Assembly (NCBI RefSeq): GCF_963675165.1
Contig: NC_087393.1
Location: 5,196,202 to 5,260,201 of the forward strand
Source: Halichondria panicea
Lineage: Eukaryota; Porifera; Demospongiae; Suberitida; Halichondriidae
Length of the DNA: 64,000 nt
Reading direction: 5' to 3'
Shown here: positions 12,356 to 24,710 of the stretch, one piece after another
Position numbering within the stretch: the first letter of the stretch is position 1
Layout of the letters: each line of letters starts with the position of its first letter
Position numbers and translations under genes: made by a program
Notes under the pieces: model-generated
The model's input: the letters and a program-made list of their open reading frames with translations, nothing else
Database searches by the model: none
Told to the model about the DNA's origin: nothing

Positions 12356-15300
12356 CTCGTCTCAACCTCACAAACACCGCCCCCACGCTCACACCGTTCA
12401 CACTATCACAGCCACTGGTGTCGGTCGTCCACACACTTTCCACACACCTCCCCACACACCGCAGCAAGATCCTCCACACACCCACACAGCCCACCCCCAC
12501 TTTCATTCTCGTACTTGATGCCGACAAGATCTTGTATTCTCTCGAATTCAGTCCAATCTCACAATGTTTAATAGCCATCACGTACCATATACCAGACCAC
12601 CTCCCCTCTCTAGAGGTTAAAGGGCAGACGGACGAGATCCTAAAGTGTCCAATATCAACAGACGATGTAAAACGAGTTTGCGGAGAGCCCGTCAGTTGCC
12701 ATGGAGATGGTATCGAAAACGTTGCCCTGGTTTATAAAGACGCTTGCTTCACGTTTGACATTAGAAACCATATTCTTGTTCTGACGAAAATCAAAATCGG
12801 TTGCACAATATCGTTCACGCCAACCACTCCGAAGATTAACTGCATTATGGACAATTCTACAAATGCCATTGTCGGTGTGTGCGTCACAAGTTCAAGTAGC
12901 GAAGAAAGAACTTGTTTGTATTTTGGTGATAGCCAGCAAGATGTCCTGACTAAGTTAGGCTCTGCAAGTGAAGTGTTTTATAGAGAGCTGGCGGGTGATT
13001 CGTTAACTGTAGTACTGTCTTATATTCACCTCGGGCTGGACGTGGTAATGGATGCCCTCACTAATACTACGACCAAGATCGTGCTCCACACTAACACCTC
13101 TGATCATCGGGAGTTCTGTGTTTATTCTAGATGTTTCTTTCAACTGTCTCTAACCAAAACGAGCGTCTGTACCGACTACAAGTCATGTGACAATCTTCTG
13201 GTTACTCCGGTGACAAATTGGACTGCGGTGAAATGTTTTGTTGACCCTGAACAGATTAGGTACATCGGAACAGTCAAACTAGGAGCATCCACAAACACTG
13301 ATTTTCCATTCCCTGATACTACGCTATACGTTCTGTTTGATCAGCTGATACTTGAGGTTACATCTACCGGCAACATTGCGGCAATCACACTTCTGTCATG
13401 TGATAGCAATACGAATCATTCGTTACATCCACTGCAAGTTCCAACACAGGCAGAGTTCAAAAAGATGACTTTTAGTGATTTGGAAAACTCTTTGGAAAAA
13501 GATGATGACGATTCCAGTGATAGCTTAGAGGATTCATTTCAGAGTGCTCAGAGCAGTTTACAAAGCGAGAAAGATGTGGAGCCAGTCAACAATGACAAAA
13601 GATCTGTAGCAAAGGAACATAATGCGCTGGTGGGATCCAACGTGAACATTGTGATTAACAAGTGTGAACCATCGACAGAAGAAGAGAGGTCATTGGATCC
13701 ATGTTGTTTGTGTTATCACTTCACATCTGATTCACCGCCCACTCCACACACACCACCCACTCCACACAGCCCTCACACTATAGTATACGAGTCGGACACA
13801 CTGCGGATACTCTCTGGCCCTCTGGAACTAACCACTGCCTCACTAACTGATGAGGAGATACAATCCTACGAGATGGTTTCCATTGACGACAATCAGGAAC
13901 AATCAGAAGTTACCCCTAGTGACATTACCATAGCAACCGAGCAAGAGGAGCCAGAGTTTATTTATCAGCCAAAATCTACGGCCGTGCCTTCAATGATGTC
14001 ATCGCGAACTTCGACTCACGAGAAGAATGAAGCAACTAGCCAGCGAGAGGAGAGTAGAAGTCGACTACTGACACACACTCGGAGCTCACAGCAAAGAGTG
14101 CGGGGGAAATACGTCAGAGACACAACTGTTATAGAAGACATTGTTTGTGATGAAGCTGCTGCTTTGGAGGACACTGTACACACTGAGGAAGAAGCTGCTG
14201 CTTTGGAGGACACTATACACACTGAGGAAGAGGCCAAAGTTGCTGCTATAGACGACACTGTAGATACCGAGGAAGAGGAAGATGCTGGTGATGATGGCTC
14301 TTCATTATTGAGTGTGGGGGACCAACCCTCACACTCTGTACCTCAAGGCAACACACAGGACAGCCCTCCATCAATTGATGACTTGCCATCTACTGAAGAT
14401 ATCGTCCAGCACATTGAGGACCAAACTGTTGCAGAATCTGCAGAGCTATCAACTATTGCTGAGAGACTAGGTACGTATGGTACTTCATGGTAGTGTATTG
14501 GAAATTATGTTTCTCTAATTATGCAGATCAAAGCTTGATTGCCGATAATATTACGACTACTGGTTCCGATGTTGCTACCAGTGATTCTCCCCCTGGGCTT
14601 ATACACAGTGAGGGGGGTGTGGTGTCTAGAGGGAGGTGGTCAGATAAGGAGGAGTTTGTACTGGAGACGGGACCGCCCAGTATGACTCAGGTTAGCCGTG
14701 TTTTCCCCGCTCTACGTACAATGCGCTAAATGAAGCATCCTTGAACGGCCATAAATTTAGTTTCGTTGGTCCAATCACGTTGATTTTCTGATTTTCTGAA
14801 AGCTTAGGACAGGCCTTTCAGATAGTGCGTTAAAATCAATGACTTTGGATCCACAGAATTCAAGTTATGGCAGCTGAAAGATTTGGATTAAACGGAGGGG
14901 GTGGGGGTGTAGTTGAACATCTTTCAACAGCCATAACTTGAGTACAGTTGATCCAATGTCCAAAATTTTTGGATTTTCTGAAAGCTTAGAAAAATTCCTT
15001 TAAAATGGTGTGTTTCAATCCAACATTTCGTTCAAGCCCTAATTTGTCATTTTTCGGCCTCGGGCCATGGGCTATATAATCCATGGTACAGCTAAATTGG
15101 CGAATACTTTATCTCTCAAATATGATTTTTGATGATACCATTTGAAAGGTATTTTTGTAATCTTTCAGAAAATCTTAAAATTTTTGACTTTGGATCCACA
15201 AAATTCAAGTTATGGCGGCTAAAAGATTTGGATTAAACGGAGGAGGGGTGGGGGTGTAGTTGAACATCTTTAAACAGCCATAACTTGAGCACAGTTGATC

Positions 15301-16491
15301 CAATGTCAAAAATTTTTGGATTTTCTGAAAGCTTAGAAAAATTCCTTTAAAATGGTGTGTTTCAATCCAACATTTCGTCCGGGCCCTAATTTGTCATTTT
15401 TCGACCTCGGACCATGGGCTATAATCCATGGTACGGCTAAATTGGGGAATACTTTTATCTCTTAAATAAGAACTTTGATGATACCATTTGAAAGGTATTT
15501 TTGTAAGCTTTCAAAATCCTAAAATTTTTTACCCATGGTCTTTTCTGAAAATTGGAAAGTATGGCCCGTGTCAAATTTGAGATGTTGTGTGTTGTGTGTG
15601 TACATGTGTTTACGTCTCAATGTGTTAATACTTACAGGAGAGGGTTTTGGTGGAGCTGGTGTCTAGTGAGCACTGGGAGGTCAAAGAAATGCTTCAGGAA
15701 AGACTTCAGGTGAACCTGCCCACCCACTAACCACATTTATTGTACAAGCTAACTATTGGGAGTGTGTGTAATGTGTTTGTGTTTTTCTGTATCAGAATAT
15801 GCAGCTAGTGAGGGAGCTGCTGTACACTCCTGACAATACCGGCCAACTAGAAGAGCTGCTGTCTAAAGACCCATCCCTGGCTCACCATATAATTTCCACC
15901 ATTACCAAGAGGTGAGGGCTAGTGCATTTCTGATCAATATCATTTAATTTTATAGCAATGCCTGGACCCTCTCCCACTCTGCTACGCTATTGCCATGGAT
16001 ACAACAACTATTTGCTGTTGAGAAACACCCAAAGTAAGTTGATTTATTATCTCTATAATTACTTTTATACTTGTCCTTTGTGTACTCAGACGCTTGACGA
16101 CAGCTGCACTGGCTGTATTGTGTGTGGCGGAAACACACACCACACTTTTACTGAGACACAAAATTGGTGAGTTCAACTCTAACCATACATGTTACTGCGT
16201 TGTACACTTACCCCCTATATATAACACAATCATGCTACGCCCTATAATATATACTAAATAATCCCCCCATACCATACACTAGGACGGGCACGAAATTTAT
16301 CTGTTCCGGAGAGGCGACAGTGCATAAAGTGCTACGTCACTTTGGAGAAAATTGATGAGTCAGCAGATCGTCTGATCACCAGCCTCTTATCGAGTAAGCA
16401 AGTGACAGTACCAGAACAAGATCTACTCAACAAGCTGAGGGAGTTACGGACAGCCTTAGCTAGAATATTCAAGAAAGTGGACCTATCTTAA
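12244..16491 (+). CDS. PHAF1-like (UPF0183) protein fused to a katanin p80 con80-like C-terminus
   Basis: Eight exons keep frame: 12244-12246 (ATG only), 12355-14470, 14527-14690, 15638-15709, 15796-15911, 15956-16033, 16090-16166 and 16283-16491. Residues about 1-355 match PHAF1/C16orf70: a FTLSQPLVSVVHTL start, CLYFGDSQQDVLTKLGSASE, LGLDVVMDALTN, KIVLHTNTSDH and LFDQLILEVTSTGNIAAITL. PHAF1 works in phagosome/autophagosome assembly. A long acidic disordered linker follows, with EEAAALEDTVHTE-type repeats. The last ~200 residues are helical (KEMLQERLQNMQLVRELLY, WTLSHSATLLPWIQQLF, RRQCIKCYVTLEKI) and resemble the con80 domain by which katanin p80 binds p60. Every join is in phase, but exon 3 could instead belong to a separate downstream gene. 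Confidence 0.65.
12253..12353. repeat. CA microsatellite filling intron 1 of the PHAF1-like gene
   Basis: Nearly all of the 108-bp intron is (CA)n with short C-rich interruptions. Donor ATG|GTGAGC and acceptor CACACAG|GCT flank it. It is a multiple of three and has no stop in frame, so retention would insert a Thr-His run after Met1. Confidence 0.85.
14831..15516. repeat. two tandem copies of a ~343-bp intronic repeat
   Basis: Copy 1 about 14831-15173, copy 2 about 15174-15516, in the intron between exons 14527-14690 and 15638-15709. Both begin with gactttggatccacaNaattcaagttatggc and share the gatttggattaaacggagg and ccatgggctat segments. Related fragments with the same attttctgaaagc and aagttatggc words occur at about 10600-10880 and 38870-39010, so this is a dispersed family. 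Confidence 0.75.
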
Positions 16492-16686
16492 ATTATTTAT
16501 TATCTCTCTCTATTCTGTGATTCTATTTTCTATTTTTTTAACATTTCTTTACGACAGAATGGCTATCAACTCAACAATAATTTTATCATAAAACGGAGAA
16601 ACATTTAATGTGGGAATTATATATATATAGCGTGTGGACTAAAGCATATAATTATAAGCAATTAACTTGTGTAATAAAATATGAGA

Positions 16687-18654
16687 TCAGAAGTTAGTTT
16701 CGTCCTGTGGTCCGAGCACGCTCAGTCGATTAGTCCCGCCACCACTCCCTCTCTGGAGGGTCACTCCCTACAAGGGGAGGGGCATGGATTATTACACACA
16801 CTAATGACAATTAGGAAACAATTATTGTCTAGGTACAGAAATAGTTTGCAATAGTAACATTGGAATGCTCTTAACAAGCCTAATTGATTTACTGCCTGAG
16901 GCACTGTATATATAAACACATGTATAATTATACTAATTATACTGTCTGTGCTACTATGCTGCTGGTACCTGTGAGCTGAGATATCTGTCCAGGATCTGCT
17001 CCGACCAGTTCAACAGCTGCAGGCCATCGGGAGGCATGGCAACTAACGAGCGTCGCTTGTTGAGGATGTAGAGAAGTCGCGTTACATCTTGCATCACATT
17101 CCTAGAGCATTAAAGCATACGATGGTATTAAGACTGTTGAAGTTATAACTTTTATATACGTATCAATTCGACTGTATATGACTCTAACAAAAACATCATC
17201 AAATTAAGGAGGTCTATCACATGGCACTTACAAAAATTAATTGATTTTGTACCTCAGCACCATTTAACATACATCCCTCACCTGTACTGATGAGCAGCTG
17301 CAGAGTCGACGGGGATCTCCTTGAGTCTCCGCCTCATGTCATTGAGCATCTTAAGGAACACCTCAGCCTGTGTGCGGAGGTAGTCCAGCTTGTGGAAGAA
17401 AACGGTCTCCTCATCACCATCAATCTCATCTGTAGGAAGGGGGGGGGGGGGCAATAACTTAGAATGGCTGAAATGCTAGCAACTGAGTTTCAATGAAGAA
17501 GTGTATAATAATAGTCCTACCTGAAAAGTTTGGATTGTGTTGCACCATTGGAAGATTGTTCTGCGATAATTGAAGAGAAAGAGAGAGTCAATAAAAGGCA
17601 AACGAATGCTCCAACTGTCCCTTACCTTTCTCTCAAACGAGAACGAGTTGGATCTCTTGGTTCGCAGTGTTCCTCCCTGGCTTCCCTCACTTGATGCGTG
17701 GGCAGGGGTCTCGTCAACAATATCAAACTGACCGTGGCTGTATTGTTAGGTAGTGAGGTGAGTTTATGGAGGGGGGGGCTTACCTTGATCTTGTGAGGAC
17801 AGAGAGAGCAAATCCCAGTATGGTCACCACGATCACCGCGAGTATTGCCACAGCAACCACAGCAATAACAATGATAGCCCACTGTGGTAATGGGTCATCA
17901 CCTGAAACTGTGCCTGTGTGTGTGTAGAGGGGTATGTGGTGTGGGGTATACAGTGTTGTCACGTTGTGCCTTGGGGTACTCACCTGTTGTCATACATGTC
18001 CTGGTAATGAATCCTGAAGTACCAGGAATAGCTGATAGTTGAAAACCAGTAGAGCAGAAACTAATACACATTTCTCCGTCCAAAAACTGACCCTCAATGC
18101 ATCTGAAATGATAATCAGCAATAGCAAGATTGCATATAATATAGCTTCTCATTACTAGAGTCCTACGTACCTCAAACACGGTCCCTGAGAGTTTGCTCCA
18201 CAATAAGCACACAAAGCATCAAAGATTGTGCAGCTCAGATTAGGAACTGTAATAGTATATTATATAGGTACAGTGATTGAAATATTCACAGCAATGCTGG
18301 TTCACCTGTTAAGCTGATGCAGTCTGTGTTTGCTCCAGTTGGACTTACAAAGTCAGGCTCACATGAACAAGTACTGTTAACACACTGAGCATTGCTCCCA
18401 GGCCCACAGGACAAAGTACTAGTGCAACCTACACGGAATGTTGTGTATATAGCACAGATAGCTTGTGAAGTAGCCTACTATAATTAAAGCTATGGGCTAT
18501 ATAATAATTATTATAGCTTAAATTGTGTGGCCTAGCTTAGTTATCATGTAGCTACTAACTAGACCAACTTACTTGTTTGGCCTTGTACTCTCCACACTAA
18601 CAGAGTGCTCACTGCCACTAGCAGTACTAAACCACCTATTCTCCTGGCAGCCAT
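16687..18654 (-). CDS. single-pass membrane protein with EGF-like/Cys-rich ectodomain and conserved-looking cytoplasmic helix domain
   Basis: Ten exons keep frame: 18654-18573, 18428-18306, 18246-18171, 18102-17984, 17907-17784, 17737-17626, 17560-17521, 17429-17282, 17101-16969 and 16767-16687, about 345 residues. A signal peptide (LVLLVAVSTLLVW) leads into an EGF-like exon (CGPGSNAQC ... CSCEPDF) and a second Cys-rich part. One TM segment follows (WAIIVIAVVAVAILAVIVV). The cytoplasmic side has a Ser-rich linker, then a charged helical region (HKLDYLRTQAEVFLKMLNDM ... LLYILNKRRSLVAMPPDGLQ). I do not recognise the cytoplasmic domain. It is probably a surface receptor or adhesion protein. Its start lies 197 bp from the divergent F-box gene. 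Confidence 0.75.
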
Positions 18655-18851
18655 GACTAGGTGGATAAGCTTAGAGGGGGGAGGGTCTGCTTGTTGACTG
18701 CAGAAAAGGGGCGTTAACCTTCCCCACTGCGCATGCCCAATAAGGAAATGCAACACAGCTCCTGAGGGAAATACAGCATGTACTATTCAAAGGTGTTCCT
18801 ATAGAAACTCTAATATGCAAAATAAAATTCATTGAGAGTTGATTGCTCACA
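18655..18851. promoter_or_regulatory. shared divergent promoter region
   Basis: A 197-bp gap between the starts of the EGF-like membrane gene (-) and the F-box/RasGEF gene (+). It holds gcgcatgcccaa near 18728, an NRF1-like word common in bidirectional promoters. The role is inferred. Confidence 0.4.
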
Positions 18852-21172
18852 ATGGAATGCACAGCCCATGTCCTACCAAATGACATCCTGCTCAAGATAT
18901 TAGACACCAGACTCACAATCAATGGTATGCACAAATTTATGCACAATTTTTAATGCCGCATCAAATATTTTTTCTGCTGTAGACATATGCAACTGCTCTT
19001 TGGTGTGTCGAAAATGGAGCTATCTTGTAAGCAAAGGACTTCATTGGAAAAAGTGGACAAAGAATTCACTGAAAACAAAAAGAATGTACGTAACAATTGA
19101 TGTTTAGACTAATAACAAATTTTGTACTTTTAAATTGCAGCACTGAGCACAAGTTCAAAGTACTTGAGACTATCGCTCATCAGACCTCCTGGAAAACTGC
19201 CTACCTCTCCCACCACGCTCTCTATACCTATGTGAGCAAACCGTTAAATTTATTGGTGAATGAATGCGGAATGCTTTAATTTCACATCATGCATGATGCA
19301 GAAACACCCCCAGTTCTGGAATGATGTAGCCCTTTTTGAATGCTATCAACACCGCCGTGTAAGTTCCTTTAGGGCTCTATGGAAGAAACCATTTATTCCA
19401 TACAGCATGACGATCGCACCAAGCACCCCTTACTGACCCAGTTCAACACAGCACCATGCAACAGTGCCCTCTGGATTATATTGCAGTTGCAGCTGACTAA
19501 TTCTGGAGTAGTTCCTAAAGTGATTAAAGACAAAGCACCTGAAAAGTCCTTGAGATGCGGACTACTGGTTCTCAATAGGCACCTGGGAACAAGTTAGTTA
19601 TTAACTGGTTGGCTGTTTAATAATAATTTGTTTTTAAAATGCAGAATTACTTCTTCACAAACTAAGAGAGATAGCTGCTGTTCCCTCTCAAATGTTCTTT
19701 ATGAGCGACACAGTACACGTCTCCACACTCCTTCTGCTACAAGTCATCTCTGGTAGTGTCTGCATAGAGAAGGTGAAGCCAGCATGGCCCAAGCAAACCT
19801 CACTTCTCTTTGACTGGAAGCAGCACGTTGTTGTCCCTATTCAAGCCACAATAATAAAAGTAAGAACTTGTAACAGTTTTGATGGATGCCTGATTGTGTG
19901 TATAGGCACTAGAATTGTGGGCAGAGGTGGCATGTGGTAGGGAGGTACTGGTTGCATTGGGTGGGACGTGGCTCACAGAATGGCTGCACAAGATTGGATC
20001 AGAGCAATTATGGGCAGACAAGCAACTCTATCAGAGTGCCAACAGACTGTGTGTAACCATATGGCAGCATACACACCAACTACTCCCATCACATATTCTC
20101 CCACAATCCGTCGCAAAAGGATTCTTTGATAAGAAGGTTTCTGTCAAGGAATTGGCAATTAGGTAAATCAATAATAGAGCGAACTATCTACTATAATCTT
20201 AATCAATGTGTTAGGTTGGCATCAGAGAGCTACCAGCAGTTTCTATGTATCCCCGAGGCAGATCTAATGTGCTATCTACTCCGGTCCAGTCACCAATGGA
20301 CGTGCTGTAACATACTCTGGTTTGAGATTAGGTACGGAGAGAAACTGACAGAGCCCATCATGAACCTATGCTCCAATTCTCATAGCAAAAAGAAAAAGGT
20401 TTGTCACAACAACAATAGAAATGTACATAATTATTATACGCATAATAACTATAATCATAGGTTGCATTGATTGAGAGGGTGATAGAAGTATCCTCTCATC
20501 TTAAGACTCTGAGGGACTTCAGAACACTCAAGACTCTTGTGACAGTAGTGAGAGCAATAGTAGGTCAAACCAACATCACTGGAATCAACTGGAAGGTATA
20601 TACAATGTAACAACGTACATCCTTAGTGTGTACGACAACCCACACATAATTATACATTGCACATGCACACAGTTCAATTGTCATGGTTAGTACATGTACA
20701 TACCAATAATTTATTATACATTACACAGGACATAACCATTAAACACTGCAAGCTGTTTGAAGAACTGGATGATATATTTGATCAAAAAACCCACTACAAC
20801 AACTACCATAGGTATAGGCCTAACCAACACGTTCTAATTATTGCTACTAAATCTTTTTGTCAATCATGTAGATGCATTCAAGAGCTCCTCCACAGAGATC
20901 TGTCCTACGTACCGTATCTACCAGCTCACAAACATCATCCTAAGCTATTCCAGGAGGGCCTCTCAACACTGTCCAAGACTTTCTCTGAGATATTGGAGTG
21001 GGTCACTAAAGAAGGACCTATTATAGGGAAGAATGGAGACAGTTTGCAGAGCAGTGACATGCCATTACACCATCTATCAAGTAGCTTCAGAATAGATGAA
21101 GTATTAGCTGGAGAACATGTACTGCAGTACTTACGTACTTACGACATTGAGGTTATTAAATTGATGTGCTGA
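18852..21172 (+). CDS. F-box protein with C-terminal RasGEF-like domain
   Basis: Ten exons keep frame: 18852-18924, 18983-19085, 19141-19231, 19373-19592, 19645-19859, 19906-20162, 20215-20398, 20461-20595, 20729-20811 and 20872-21172, about 553 residues. Residues about 5-50 are an F-box: LPNDILLKILDTR then CNCSLVCRKWSYLVSKGLHW, the SKP1-binding fold of SCF ubiquitin ligases. From the seventh exon on, LIERVIEVSSHLKTLRDF, LKTLVTVVRAIVGQTNITGI and HCKLFEELDDIF follow the helix pattern of a RasGEF (CDC25) catalytic domain, which loads GTP onto Ras-like GTPases. The RasGEF match is moderate and was judged from the helix signature, not an alignment. Combining an F-box with RasGEF in one animal protein is unusual. 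Confidence 0.7.
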
Positions 21173-21282
21173 TCATGTCCAACTGTTTGTGTAATGAAAC
21201 CTTCCTACTGCACATACTCAGTAATGAACACAGTCACTATGCATTAACACTTGTTGGGCTATAGTGCCAGTGAGGCTTTGAG

Positions 21283-22670
21283 ATGGCTTTAAGAATAGCC
21301 AGGCTCTGTTTAGTTAGCTCACCCAGAGGAGGCATACTAGCTAATGTGCTCTGGCTAGTATTTGCTCTCTCCTTCCTATGGTTCCCCTACATTGGTATGT
21401 GGGTGTTCCCTTGTCAGCAGCAAAGAGAGCACAAACATCACTCAAACTCATGGTCTAAGTATGGACCTACCTCACAGCTTGTGGATTACACCACAATAGG
21501 TGAGTTAAAATGAATTAAGAGCATAAATTAACACTATACCTATCAAACATACTTCCCCAATATACAGAGTCACTATCCACCCAAAACCATACTATACCAA
21601 TCGTTGCTCAGGTAAAGTACAGCTCTTGTGCAACCATGCATTACAAACATAGCATTGTGTTCTCATTATATATACAGGATCAGAAAAAGAGGCTTAAAAA
21701 TTTCTGTGCCACTCACAACATGCCTAGCAATGTTTACTCAGAGGCTCGTGTGAAAGATCTCTATCATCACATTCTAGTGGACGACCACAGAAAATTACTC
21801 TTTTGCTACGTTCCAAAGGCACGAAGTCATGAGCATGCATGATTAAATCATAATTATTGTATTGTGCCTACTAGGTGGGGTGTTCAAACTGGAAGAGAGT
21901 GTTTCTCATTCTATCGGGGATTGTCGACCACACCCAAAAGAGCCGGCCTAGCATCGAAGTGTTTCGACAAGTCAATTCACTCGAGAGTTACAACCCCAAA
22001 GAGAGGGAGTATAGACTAAGGTACGTATAATAAACAGAGTGGGTAAAGGTTCTATTGTAATTTTCATAAGCTAATGAGCTAAACATTAATAATTTTTACA
22101 TGCAGAAACTACTTCAAATTCATGTTCATTCGCTACCCCCCTGAGAGGGTGCTATCAGCGTACAGGAACAAGATAGAGCACCCCCTGATAACCGACACGG
22201 ACGAACAGAGCATATGGGACGAAGTACGCTACTCAATACTCAACTCATACAGAATGAATTTCAACGTGAAAATGGCCAAAGAGAAAGAAGATGTATACCC
22301 CACGTTTTCAGAGTTTCTTCATTTTCTGTACGACTCGGACCCTGTGGAAATGAACGAGCATTACAAGCCCATGGTAGAGCTGTGTCAACCGTGTGCAGTT
22401 GAGTACGACTTTGTTGGTAACTTTGGTACAATGAGGAGCGATGCCGACGCTATATTGGAACAGCTGGACATAGACTCAGCGCTATTCTGGGACAGAGGGA
22501 AACACAGGAAGCCTACGAATTCGTATGTACAGAAGTACTACTCGAAGTTACAGCCAGCTGACTTCAGACGATTAGAGGAGAGGTTCGGTGGAGACATGGC
22601 ACTCTATGATAGTTTGTTCCCCTTTACTGGAGACCCAAACTATGGAACAATTAGAGACTCTAAACTTTAG
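21283..22670 (+). CDS. carbohydrate sulfotransferase (sulfotransferase family 2, CHST8-14-like)
   Basis: Five exons keep frame: 21283-21499, 21568-21611, 21678-21818, 21875-22020 and 22106-22670, about 370 residues. It has a type II Golgi topology: a short N-tail, then a TM anchor (ILANVLWLVFALSFLWFPYI). The PAPS-binding sites are clear: VPKVGCSNWKRV (5'-phosphosulfate loop) and FMFIRYPPERVLSAYRNKI (3'-phosphate site), followed by the family's DFVGNFGTMRSDADAIL. It should sulfate glycans such as chondroitin/dermatan or GalNAc in the Golgi; the exact acceptor cannot be told. The VPK/VGCSN junction uses a GC donor (aag|gcacga). Confidence 0.9.
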
Positions 22671-23005
22671 TGTATACTAACAATACCGAAGTGAATACCC
22701 CGATACTATAGCATTGCATTGTACACCATGCACAATCATTACTCTACTGAAAGTGTACACTATAATGGAACATTTAAACTAAGTGGTCCCTTTTCTCAGA
22801 TTGTATAGTATTGCATTGTACACCACCATGCTCTAACTATAACACTGAAAGTGCACACTGTCGTATTGCATTGTACACATCCTTTTTCTCAGAATGCATT
22901 TGTACACATCCTTTTCTCATGCAGATTGCATCAGTATTGCATTATACACCAGTAAATGTGTATAGTAACAGTTGTGCTTCACCAGTTTATTACTCGAATG
23001 AAGTG
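22671..23005. other. 5' flank of the receptor array with short repeats
   Basis: The word attgcattgtacac and close variants recur about five times between 22712 and 22950, in both spaced and compound form. No coding exon is seen. It probably contains the promoter of the first receptor gene. Confidence 0.5.
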
Positions 23006-24427
23006 ATGATGAGAATTTTCCTTGCGCTAACTATTTCAGTGGCTTTGGGAAGGCCTTTACAAGTACAAGGTATGAACATTAAACTGATTGCAGCTTATTT
23101 ATAGTTTCAATCTTGTACATGCAGCCCAGCAATGTGGAGTGAATAATCTACCATCGTACAGGGACCCTGGCAACAACATTCCTAGGATACAATACAGACA
23201 TCAGGTGTTGATCCCTAGTTACAACTTCACCTGCTGTGGTGTAGTGACACAGTGGGGGGCGTACGTAGAGCCTGGGGATAGTAATGACTCACCAATGATC
23301 TACAACGCCACTTTTCAAGTATGGAGACCGGACGGTAATGGCAATGGTGTCTACACAATGGTGGGAGAAAATGTCTACCTGAATGCTATACAATCATTCA
23401 TTGAGTTTCAACCTGGCGATGTGGTCGGGTATTATTTGGACAGTACAAGGGAATCAAATAATATGGGAGTGCAGCTAGATGTTAGCAATAGTAACCTGGA
23501 GGTGTACTACGGGCCACCTCAAGAGAGAGGCACTTTTGATATTAGAGCTGAAGGTGTGGAGGTAGAGGATAGAGGAGCTCCTATTCTATTTGTGGGAGTT
23601 GGTGGTAAGTGATACACACCAGTCACTAATAAATATGATTAACAATAAATTATTATACACAGACAGCAGACCATGTTCACCTGGTGCTACCACAGCCTCA
23701 GGTAATACAAACAGCTGCACAGTAAAAACACCCCGGTGAATTTCATCAATTTGAGTGGTGAGCTTCACCATTTTTGTTTTTACAGTGTGGGGATAATATG
23801 CACCATATACGTATGTCCCCCCCCCCACACACACCTACCCACCCACACACACACACACATGCACACACTATAGAAAGCAACAATCCTCTAGCAGCTGTCC
23901 TCATTTCAAGTCTGGCTGCAGCACTACTTCTGGCAATCATTGCAGCACTTGTTGTTGTCCATATTATCGTAAGAGAGAGGAAGAAAAAACGACAAGAAGA
24001 GCATGGAGAATCCGTAGCCACACTGAATGAAATTAGCAGCTCTCTACCAGGGGACACGCCGACTACAGATGACGGAGACACACCCACTGCAGATGGTGGG
24101 GACACACCCACTACAGATGACGGGAATATACAGGCAGCAAATTCATTGTTCTCTGATCAAGATGCTCACACAAATGGAACTATACCTCTGTGCTCTAACA
24201 ATGCGTACGATGTCAACAACTCTAACCCTCCGAACGACCAAATCTCCCTCCACTCTAACGATGCGTACGATGTCAACAACTCTAACCCTCTGAACGACCA
24301 AATCTCCCTCCACTCTAACAATGCGTACGATGTCAACAACTCTAACCCTCCAAACGACCAAATCTCCCTCCACTCTAACAATGCGTACGAATTGAAGGAG
24401 GAAGCCGAGTACGAAGTGGTGATGTAA
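23006..24427 (+). CDS. array receptor A: type I membrane protein with NxxY-repeat tail, intact
   Basis: Four exons keep frame: 23006-23069, 23125-23604, 23663-23701 and 23874-24427, about 378 residues. A signal peptide (MRIFLALTISVALG) precedes a ~160-residue ectodomain with family landmarks QQCGV, LIPSYNFTC, WGAYVEPG, FQVWRP, VGEN and GDVVGYYLDS. It has few Cys residues and may be a beta-sandwich (guess). A short linker exon leads to the TM (LAAALLLAIIAALVVVHIIV), a basic stop-transfer, an acidic GDTPTTDD repeat and four copies of a 20-residue tail repeat centred on NNAYDV, ending EYEVVM. All internal introns are phase 1. I recognise no named domain; a surface recognition receptor is inferred. 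Confidence 0.8.
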
Positions 24428-24710
24428 AAGAATACTTAGAAAAGTACGACTAGTAAAGTAGAGGAAATGGATCCCAGCAATCAAACTGTCTATACTGTTC
24501 GTTGTGTGCATGTGATCTGTTTTGTTGTGTGCATATGATCTGTTTTGCGACATGCATAAAGTATAATGACTACATTGCACTATCTATAATCATACTAGAC
24601 AATGGTTCATTGTAAATGGGCCATTTATGGAAAGTCAACGACATAGCTGCTATATAGCTATAATTAACCTATAGCTGCATATGCTGCTGTTAAAGATACG
24701 CTGGAAAACC

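Noticed and set aside
12198-12581. Minus-strand ORF rich in VCVCVC
   Set aside because: Antisense reading of the CA microsatellite in intron 1 of the PHAF1-like gene.
24143-24580. Minus-strand ORFs with VRIVRVEGDLVV repeats in the receptor tails
   Set aside because: Mirror of the 60-bp tail repeat; they occur at each copy without start context or independent conservation.
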